Assembly (NCBI GenBank): GCA_024709105.1 | Contig: JANJXJ010000069.1 | Span: 1 to 50,326 of the forward strand | From: Lentimicrobium sp. | GTDB taxonomy: Bacteria; Bacteroidota; Bacteroidia; Bacteroidales; Lentimicrobiaceae | Direction: 5' to 3' | DNA length: 50,326 bases | In this document: positions 1 through 6,575 of the stretch, one piece after another | Layout: each line of letters begins with the position of its first letter | Numbering within the stretch: position 1 is the stretch's first letter | Notes under the pieces: generated by a model | What the model was told of the DNA's origin: nothing | What the model saw: the letters and a program-made list of their open reading frames with translations, nothing else | Databases searched by the model: none | Position numbers and translations under genes: made by a program

Positions 1-421
1 TCCTCAAGGAGAGGGTCCAATAACGGTAAGATTGTGAGTTCATATTCAGCATTTCGTTGCAAAGAAAAACAATTTAACATTTTGAGAAGGATGCAGCTCC
101 ATTCTCCTTGAGGAGAAGGGCAGGGGGATGAGGTGCTACAAGTCCTTCAACAAAATTAATCCATGCAGGGGCATAGTTTACGATTACAAAGTTAGAAAAT
201 ATCACCTCACCCTGCCCTCTCCTCAAGGAGAGGGTCCAATAACGGTAAGATTGTGAGTTCATATTCAGCATTTCGTTGCAAAGAAAAACAATTTAACATT
301 TTGAGAAGGATGCAGCTCCCTTCTCCTTGAGGAGAAGGGCGGGGGGATGAGGTGCTACAAGTCCTTCATCAATATTAATCCATACCGGAGATTTGTTGAC
401 AATTACATAGTTTGAGAACAA
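1..421. repeat. 219-bp tandem repeat, two units
   Basis: Two head-to-tail units start at 1 and 220. The first ~145 bases of each are nearly identical; the remainder (about 146-219 versus 365-421) has diverged. Each unit contains short palindromes centred on CTCCTCAAGGAG or CTCCTTGAGGAG, and the GC-rich blocks around 92-132 and 203-237 are inverted repeats of each other. On the minus strand the block 74-271 stays open for 65 codons, but no start context or known family supports a gene. The array continues past the left edge of the window, so the true copy number is unknown. It resembles dispersed non-coding palindromic repeats common in Bacteroidota intergenic regions; that comparison is from memory. 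Confidence 0.85.
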
Positions 422-445
422 AACAGCAAATTACAGAACTAAAAA

Positions 446-1030
446 TCATTCTATTTCAACATCCAGATTAATTCGCCTCCATTCTTCCCCATTGTGCAAA
501 ATGTACTTAATAAGGCCATATTCATCGTGCCAATAAAGGAATTCGATATCTTCCGGTTCTGATTTTGGGTGATAATCAGTAAAAACATAAACGCTTTCAA
601 TTTCAAGCCGTTTTACATCCTGGTAATATCTCCTCATTTCCATCCTTTCTGGGTTATCAAAGGTAAACCCATTGGTTAAATAAAAAATATCAATACGAGG
701 ATGGTCCTCATATTTTACTACACTAATAAGTTCTTCACCACCCGAGCTGTATTTCAGTTTACTGTTTTGATAATAAATCCTTGCGGTATGATGCTTATAT
801 TTTGCATGATGTGCAATGGGATTACATTCAGGGTAATAAATAATCTTTTGAACTATCCAGGAAGTATCCAGTTCGCCTGTTGACGAACGAAATATCAAAG
901 TATCTCCTTCTTCGTACGGATCTATCCATTTTAGTTCTGCTTCTGTGAATTCTGTTTTATATAGACAACAGGAGTTCAGGATAAAAACAGAAATTGCAAA
1001 AATAACGCTGAGCTTAGCAAGGTGTTTCAT
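446..1030 (-). CDS. Putative lipoprotein, unknown function
   Basis: This 194-residue protein has a lipoprotein signal: a Lys-containing N-terminus, a hydrophobic stretch at residues 7-19 and an LNSC lipobox placing the lipidated Cys at residue 21. The mature part is rich in charged and aromatic residues (Tyr, Trp, Glu) with no motif I recognise, and I cannot assign a function. It stands alone, with repeat DNA on both sides and the next gene transcribed away from it. Membrane anchoring follows from the lipobox; whether it faces the periplasm or the cell surface cannot be told. Confidence 0.7.
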   Translation of the reverse strand: MKHLAKLSVIFAISVFILNSCCLYKTEFTEAELKWIDPYEEGDTLIFRSSTGELDTSWIVQKIIYYPECNPIAHHAKYKHHTARIYYQNSKLKYSSGGEELISVVKYEDHPRIDIFYLTNGFTFDNPERMEMRRYYQDVKRLEIESVYVFTDYHPKSEPEDIEFLYWHDEYGLIKYILHNGEEWRRINLDVEIE

Positions 1031-1130
1031 ATGAATGTATTAATCAGCAACAGTAACCGGATGATTGTATTGATATGCTCAAAAGACAATTTTTGTTGAT
1101 AACAGAACAGATTTTGCAATAGTTGAAAGA

Positions 1131-1240
1131 TTCAGCTCCATTCTCCTTGTGAAATTCCATAGCGGTAATATTGTGAGTGTTTTAGCAGCATAGTATTGCA
1201 AAAGTAACTAAATTAACGCTTTTAACGGAATGAAGTTCCC
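1131..1240. repeat. Diverged third copy of the 219-bp repeat
   Basis: Bases 1131-1149 match the part of the left-hand repeat that ends in CTCCATTCTCCTTG. Bases 1150-1240 then match the start of the unit (a block like CGGTAATATTGTGAGTG, then TTGCAAA..AAC..AATTAAC, then GAA.TGAAGTTCCCT) with many substitutions and small gaps. The unit interior between these two parts is missing. It looks like an old, decayed copy that lost the middle of the element. Confidence 0.6.
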
Positions 1241-1563
1241 TCGTATTCAAATTATTGGCTTATGACGGTGGATTGTGGCCTGCTTTGCTACGGAATCAAT
1301 ATTTCAGAAAGTAATTGCTTTGTATACTTTAGTCGCCGGAACACAATTCCTTTAGGTTTTTAAGTAACAGACTGAATTTAAAAAGCAAAATCGAAATAAA
1401 TCCAATCAATATTAAGGGTTTGGAATTTCTGAGTGTATAAGTTAAAAGAGCCTCGGATGAACTTCTTCTTATTCAAATAACCTGCAGGATAGAAATGAAT
1501 CCCTGGCAAATTCATTTTACAGACAAAGCCAACAGCCTGAATAAAAATGCAACACACAGAAAA
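1241..1563. other. Intergenic leader of the S51-like gene
   Basis: No gene is seen here. The reading frame of the downstream gene is open from 1495, but the first 23 residues are polar and precede a good signal peptide, so I treat 1495-1563 as untranslated leader. TATACTTTAG near 1322-1331 is a weak match to the Bacteroidota -7 element. Confidence 0.4.
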
Positions 1564-3531
1564 ATGAAAACAACCAAAACATTTACCAGCATACTGATTT
1601 TGTTTATACTGAGTTTGCATTCCCATGGGCAGGGATATCTGATGCTGAGTGGAGGCAGCAGCGAAACATCAGGCGGATGGAGCGACCTCCCCTATTCAAA
1701 GGTGGTAGAACATTCGGCAAACAAACGCATTGCTGTTATCAGCTATTCTCCTGAAAGTGAATGGATACCCAACTATTTTAAAAGTCTGGGCGCTGTTTCT
1801 TCACGCAATTTTTACATACCTGATTTTCAAACCGCAAACAGCCAGGCAACCTATGATTCTCTGATTACCTACGACGGAGTCTTTTTAAAAGGTGGCGATC
1901 AGTCGGTATATTACGAGAGTTACCTCAACTCCGCAACCATGCAGGCTCTGCAGGAGATCTACAACAGAGGAGGTGTGATTTCGGGCACCTCGGCAGGAAT
2001 GGCAATTATTTCTCCGGTAGTTTACACCGCTCAGGGAGCAACCATTTATCCTGCCTCTGCCGCAGCAAATCCTTACACATCGCAAATTACACTTAAAAAC
2101 GACTTCCTTCAAACCCTGAATAAACCATATATTTTTGACACCCATTTTGTGCAGCGCGGACGCATGGCAAGACTGGCAGCATTTATGGCCAACTGGTATA
2201 AAAAAACCGGCGAAAAGGCCACCGGCATAGGTGTTGATGATCGTACAGCCCTATTTATTGAACCATCCGGCACAGCCACAGCATACGGAACCGGCGCTGT
2301 AAACTTTTATGTTGCTGCCGGCGAAAATCCGGCATACGATACCACGGTCAATATCCTGAGAACCGGAGAAATGAACACCTTTCAACTCCTGCATGGCTGC
2401 GCTGTAGATCTTAATTCATTGAATGTAACTGGTTTTACCGAAAATATTGTTCCGGAAAAGAAAACTGAAACCGTATTTGCACACCTGCTTTTCAGCGGAT
2501 CAGAACAAATTACGGAAGAAGCAATTCAATATTTTGTTTCAGCTGCTGGTATGCCCTCAGATACCATCCTGATAATTACCGGCAGCAATCAAACTCCGGC
2601 CAGTTCGCTTAAGGTTTCGCTTCAACTGCTGGGAGCTACTCAGGTTTATATTGAACAGGCCATTGCATCCAACCAAAACAATGCTGCTTTTGCCGGCAAT
2701 ATCAGAAATGCCCGCAAATTGCTGTTCATGGGAAATGATTACACCACATTTATGTCGTTTATCAACGGAAATGGCAATGGCAAACTACTGAACTCCAGGA
2801 TCAGAAACTATAGTGTTCTGTTGTTCTTTGCCGGCGATAATGCTCGTTTTGCCGGAAAAACTGTAGTAAATAATTACATGGGAAATGCTGCCTCTTATTA
2901 TGGCGAACTTGAATTTAACCCCGGGCTGGCATTACTCGAAACCACGGCCATTATGCCCAATACTTACCTGAATAGTGATATTTACGAAAACACCATTTCG
3001 GGCCTCCCTTATGCCATGCTGCTCGATTCGCTTGCTTACGGCATTTACCTTACCGGAAATAATTTTATATCATACAGCATTGATAATCAAGGCAAATCCC
3101 ATTTAAAATCCCTCGGTGGAACTACCCCTGCCATCATCATGAAAAATAATGGTTGTATGGGAGGCTTTGCCAGTCAGGGACCAAATACAAACCACAGGAA
3201 CATTGCAGGATTCAGTACAATGGGGTTGTGGTTTCTGGCGCCCGGTGACAGCCTTCAGGTTGGTGAGGCAACAAATTTCTCGATCCCCGAATCAGGTAAC
3301 TTTAGGTTTGAGGTATTTCCTAATCCTGCTTCAGGGAATATTAATCTGCAATTGCGGGAGGGCAGCTACGAAATTATTATTAGAAATTCTGTTGGGCAGG
3401 AAATGTTGTGCAAATCAACAAGACACGAAGCATCCCTGGATATTTCGTACCTCCCGAAAGGCATTTATTTACTGACCATTAAAGAAATTTCAACAAACCA
3501 GATTTTTATAAAGAAAATCCTCAAAAACTAA
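1564..3531 (+). CDS. Secreted cyanophycinase-like (peptidase S51) protein with second inactive-looking domain and T9SS tail
   Basis: A 655-residue exported protein. I chose ATG 1564 because it is followed directly by a signal peptide (residues 1-23, ending HGQG); an in-frame ATG at 1495 adds 23 polar residues. Residues 25-255 fit peptidase family S51 (cyanophycinase / peptidase E): the GGD turn (110-112), the nucleophile motif GTSAGM with Ser143, and a DTHFVQRGR segment with His194, followed by the GIGVDDRTAL strand. Residues 300-560 appear to repeat the fold (FMGND at 388-392, then LLFFAGDNARFAG where the Ser motif should be), so the second copy has no serine nucleophile. Residues 578-655 are a T9SS type-A sorting domain (VFPNPASG, PKGIYLL, IKKILKN). 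Cyanophycinases release beta-Asp-Arg dipeptides from cyanophycin; the true substrate here is unproven, and another acidic peptide is possible. It converges with the YfcC-type carrier gene. Confidence 0.8.
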   Translation: MKTTKTFTSILILFILSLHSHGQGYLMLSGGSSETSGGWSDLPYSKVVEHSANKRIAVISYSPESEWIPNYFKSLGAVSSRNFYIPDFQTANSQATYDSLITYDGVFLKGGDQSVYYESYLNSATMQALQEIYNRGGVISGTSAGMAIISPVVYTAQGATIYPASAAANPYTSQITLKNDFLQTLNKPYIFDTHFVQRGRMARLAAFMANWYKKTGEKATGIGVDDRTALFIEPSGTATAYGTGAVNFYVAAGENPAYDTTVNILRTGEMNTFQLLHGCAVDLNSLNVTGFTENIVPEKKTETVFAHLLFSGSEQITEEAIQYFVSAAGMPSDTILIITGSNQTPASSLKVSLQLLGATQVYIEQAIASNQNNAAFAGNIRNARKLLFMGNDYTTFMSFINGNGNGKLLNSRIRNYSVLLFFAGDNARFAGKTVVNNYMGNAASYYGELEFNPGLALLETTAIMPNTYLNSDIYENTISGLPYAMLLDSLAYGIYLTGNNFISYSIDNQGKSHLKSLGGTTPAIIMKNNGCMGGFASQGPNTNHRNIAGFSTMGLWFLAPGDSLQVGEATNFSIPESGNFRFEVFPNPASGNINLQLREGSYEIIIRNSVGQEMLCKSTRHEASLDISYLPKGIYLLTIKEISTNQIFIKKILKN

Positions 3532-3534
3532 TAA

Positions 3535-3569
3535 CCTGTTCTGAATCAATAATTAAAAAACAGAACAGG
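3535..3569. terminator. Bidirectional hairpin between convergent genes
   Basis: CCTGTTCTG (3535-3543) and CAGAACAGG (3561-3569) form a perfect 9-bp stem around an A/T-rich 17-base loop. It lies 4 bases after the S51-like gene and overlaps the last codons and TGA stop of the convergent carrier gene. There is no strong U tract. Confidence 0.55.
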
Positions 3570-4928
3570 AGGAATCAGCAGCAACATAGCAAGAATCGTT
3601 ATAATAAGAATAAGCGGGGCAAGCCACTTTGCCCATTTATTGTAAGGAACTCCTGCAATGGAAAGTGCCCCCATGGTTACACCGCTGGTAGGAATAATCA
3701 TGTTGAATATGCCATCTCCAAATTGAAAACACAGCACTGCAGTTTGTCTGCTTATGCCCACCAGATCACTCAGCGGAGCCATAATGGGCATGGTAAGAGC
3801 CGCCTGCCCCGACCCACTGGGCACAAAAAAGTTGAGAAATCCCTGAAAAACAAACATCATTTCCACGGCCATTACAGTATGGAATTGGTTGGCATACTGC
3901 GAGATATAATGAAGCATGGTTCCGATTATTTTACCATCTTCGGCAATCACCAGCAATCCGCGGGCCATGCCAATGACAAGGGCTGCCATTACCATATCCT
4001 TTGCCCCCGACACGAATGCTTTTACAGCTTCAGAAGTTTTAAGCCGTGCAACAGCAGCACTTAAAATTCCAAGGGCAAGAAATACGGCAGATATCTCATT
4101 GATGTACCACTTCCAGCGGTTGGAGCCATAAATAATGAGTCCTAATACCAGAAATAACAGAATAACCACCACTTTTCTTGAAAAATTAAAAGGAAGTTCG
4201 TCTTGTTTTACTGAAGAGCTCTCTGCCTGAGCATCCAACTCATAAACAGGGCTTTTCGAAGGGTCTTTTTCAATTTTTCTGATGTAAACGAGCACAAAAA
4301 CTATGGCAGCAGTTGTAAAAACCAGCCATACCAGCAAACGGTATTCCCATCCGCTGAAAATTGGCAATCCGGCAATACCCTGGGCAATTCCGATGGTAAA
4401 CGGGTTGGTAAGTGCTCCGGCAAACCCGACACCTGCTGCAAGAAACGAAACCGAAAGCCCGGTTATGGAATCGTATCCCATGGCTCTGGCCATTGGAATG
4501 GTAATCATAATAAAAACCAGCACCGATTCGCTCATCCCGAAAGTGGCTCCGCAGACAGAAAAAATCAGCATCATCAACACAATAACCATCTTTCGGGAGC
4601 TTTTTTTCCCTGAGGTTCGCCTGAGCATTTCAAATAAACCGGCATCAATAGCACCTGTTTTGTTCAGAATGCCAAATGAACCACCTACCAGAAAACAGAA
4701 TCCGATAATCAAACCTGCCTGCACAAATCCTTTGATAGGAGCCATTAAAAATGAGGCCGGGCCCTGCGGACTTATTTCAGTAAACCTGAAACTGCCGGGA
4801 ATAAGATAATTGCGCCCGTTAACAACTTCATACTGAAACTCGCCGGCTGGTATTATCCAGGTAAGTGCCATAAAAACAACCATAATAATCAAAATTATGG
4901 TGATGGCTTCTGGGAATTTTTGTTTCAT
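3546..4928 (-). CDS. YfcC-family / C4-dicarboxylate anaerobic carrier-type permease
   Basis: A 460-residue polytopic inner-membrane protein with about 12 hydrophobic segments spread over the whole length. The opening pattern (PEAIT, then a transmembrane helix, then ALTWIIPAGEF) and later AGVGFAGALTNPFTIGIAQGIAGLP and FFVPSGSGQAALTMPIMAPLSDL are typical of the YfcC/DcuC-like group, which includes putative amino-acid (arginine/ornithine) and dicarboxylate carriers. A charged loop near residues 215-245 separates the two halves, as is usual for this family. It starts 14 bases after the M14 peptidase gene on the same strand, so the two very likely share a transcript. Uptake of peptidase products is a reasonable inference, but the substrate cannot be read from the sequence. 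Confidence 0.8.
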   Translation of the reverse strand: MKQKFPEAITIILIIMVVFMALTWIIPAGEFQYEVVNGRNYLIPGSFRFTEISPQGPASFLMAPIKGFVQAGLIIGFCFLVGGSFGILNKTGAIDAGLFEMLRRTSGKKSSRKMVIVLMMLIFSVCGATFGMSESVLVFIMITIPMARAMGYDSITGLSVSFLAAGVGFAGALTNPFTIGIAQGIAGLPIFSGWEYRLLVWLVFTTAAIVFVLVYIRKIEKDPSKSPVYELDAQAESSSVKQDELPFNFSRKVVVILLFLVLGLIIYGSNRWKWYINEISAVFLALGILSAAVARLKTSEAVKAFVSGAKDMVMAALVIGMARGLLVIAEDGKIIGTMLHYISQYANQFHTVMAVEMMFVFQGFLNFFVPSGSGQAALTMPIMAPLSDLVGISRQTAVLCFQFGDGIFNMIIPTSGVTMGALSIAGVPYNKWAKWLAPLILIITILAMLLLIPPVLFFNY

Positions 4929-4942
4929 ACGAATGCGTGGTC

Positions 4943-6430
4943 TTATTTTTCAATTCGCAGTACAGGGTATTTTTCTCCTGATATCAGATACTCAAATTCA
5001 GGATAAGAAGGCAGCGCATACATAGCCCGGGGCTCTAATGCCAATACAATTTTAGTACTGAAAAGTCCCTTTACCGGAACCAGGTAATAATCAGCTGGAA
5101 TTACATCAGAAACCTGAACTTTCTCCACCAAAGGCAAACTTCCTTCTATCCCTTCAAAATTTGTTTTTTCATGACCAGTAATCTGGTATTGAAATGTTCC
5201 CGGTTTGATGGTGAATGCTGAATCCTGATAGCTAAAACCTGATCGCTTCAACCAGGAAACAAGCAAAGTGTCATTCTTAGGGATAAGATAGGCTTCAGGG
5301 GGCTTTACTGACTCTATTTTCTTCACCACCGGATGATAAGCCTCTACCTTAAAAACGGTATCCTTTTTTGTACTTATTGAAAACAAAGGGTATTCAAGTG
5401 GTTCTATGCCTTGTGTATGCTCTTGTATGATAGCAACCTCTGCTTTGGGCAATTCAAGTTCTTTGCGTGCCCTTTGCACCCCTTCTCTTATCTGGGTGCG
5501 ATGAACCAGGGCAAACTGCAGAAGTCCCAATGCTGTCTGGTATTGGCTTTTCACTCGTCTTTCCAGATTATGAATAGAATCTCTTCCGTTCATTCCTTCC
5601 ACAATAAGTGAAAAAGTGCCGGTAATACCAAAACTTTGTCTTCCGTCGTTGATATCTACAGTGCTGTGCCTGAGCCTTTCCCCGGCTGGAAAATCGCCCA
5701 GGGTGTATTCGAAAAAGGAAAAACCATACTGCCTTAGGTGTACTTTGATGTATGGTAGTGCATTTATTTTGAAAAGATTGCGCAGCTCTTCGCTGGTATT
5801 TATATTGGTTAGCCCTCCCAGCTGAATATCAAAATTGCGGCGGTATCCGAATTCTTCCCAGGCCTTGCCATAAGGATAGTACTCATGAAAATCAACGGTC
5901 ATTTCAGGGTCTGTTTCCCTGAAAACCTGCTGTATGATGGCTGTTTCTTCGGCCCTTATGAGCAAATGATCGCGATTGAGGTCTATGCCCGAACCGTTGC
6001 GCCTTTCATGGCGGTCTCCTCCCGTTGGATTACATTGCGGAATGATTGTAAGATCAGTAGTTTTTAACAGGGTATGGCCGGTGTTTTTTGCAAAGAAGGC
6101 AATCAGTTGCAACATAGCTTCCATCCCCGAGGGTTCATTGCCATGCTGCTGTGCAATCATCAGTACTTTGAGTTTATCATCGCTCTCTTCCGCTCGCGAA
6201 ATCTTTACTACCGGAATCTGCAATCCATTTTGCAAGGGAAAATAAGTAACGGTAATTTCGTTGCTTTGTGCATCACACTTTTTTACAAACTCAACAACCT
6301 CGCTGTTTGTGGTTAAGCGCCTGAAGCCTGCAGTTTTCAACGGCGTATTAAACTGAGCCAGAACTTCAACTGAACCGACGGTAAGAAAAAGCACAAAACT
6401 GGCAGCTAAAAATCTTCTGATCGTTTTCAT
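4943..6430 (-). CDS. Secreted M14-family zinc carboxypeptidase
   Basis: I start at ATG 6430 (495 residues), which gives a clean signal peptide MKTIRRF...VLAQ of about 25 residues; an in-frame start at 6439 adds only three. M14 signatures are present in order: QQHGNEPSG (zinc ligands His and Glu of HxxE), NGSGIDLNRDH (Asn-Arg substrate-carboxylate pocket), TVDFHEYYPYG (third zinc ligand His) and FSLIVEGMNG, where the Glu is the likely catalytic base. The remaining ~180 C-terminal residues look beta-rich and are probably an accessory domain. Family members remove C-terminal residues from peptides or cell-wall fragments. It is probably periplasmic, as it has no T9SS tail. It is co-transcribed with the downstream carrier gene, which suggests a degrade-and-import pair. 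Confidence 0.85.
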   Translation of the reverse strand: MKTIRRFLAASFVLFLTVGSVEVLAQFNTPLKTAGFRRLTTNSEVVEFVKKCDAQSNEITVTYFPLQNGLQIPVVKISRAEESDDKLKVLMIAQQHGNEPSGMEAMLQLIAFFAKNTGHTLLKTTDLTIIPQCNPTGGDRHERRNGSGIDLNRDHLLIRAEETAIIQQVFRETDPEMTVDFHEYYPYGKAWEEFGYRRNFDIQLGGLTNINTSEELRNLFKINALPYIKVHLRQYGFSFFEYTLGDFPAGERLRHSTVDINDGRQSFGITGTFSLIVEGMNGRDSIHNLERRVKSQYQTALGLLQFALVHRTQIREGVQRARKELELPKAEVAIIQEHTQGIEPLEYPLFSISTKKDTVFKVEAYHPVVKKIESVKPPEAYLIPKNDTLLVSWLKRSGFSYQDSAFTIKPGTFQYQITGHEKTNFEGIEGSLPLVEKVQVSDVIPADYYLVPVKGLFSTKIVLALEPRAMYALPSYPEFEYLISGEKYPVLRIEK

Positions 6431-6451
6431 AAGCAACATTTTTAAAAATAG

Positions 6452-6549
6452 AAAGAGGCTGATGTAAGACTTCCGGAGGCCAAGTTACAGGTTTTGAAAA
6501 TAACTTCAAACACCTACCTGTGCGCCGGCTGAATACAGTCAGCCTCTTT
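6452..6549 (-). promoter_or_regulatory. Competing inverted repeats ahead of the M14 gene
   Basis: AAAGAGGCTGA (6452-6462) and TCAGCCTCTTT (6539-6549) are a perfect 11-bp inverted repeat. Inside it, GGCTGA..TCAGCC (6527-6544) forms a short local hairpin using the same sequence. In the minus-strand transcript the long-range stem would be followed by CTATTTTT, just before the M14 start. It may be a terminator for the gene at 6576-9059 or an attenuator; this is a structural reading only. Confidence 0.3.
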
Positions 6550-6575
6550 TCCGCTAACCAAACAACTACATTTTG

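Noticed and set aside
1-421. CRISPR-like array
   Set aside because: Only two units with a 219-base period and no spacer pattern or cas genes nearby; the palindromes are part of each unit.
4303-4809. 168-residue plus-strand open frame opposite the carrier gene
   Set aside because: Composition and continuity are those of an antisense shadow of the YfcC-type gene; no family match and no start context.
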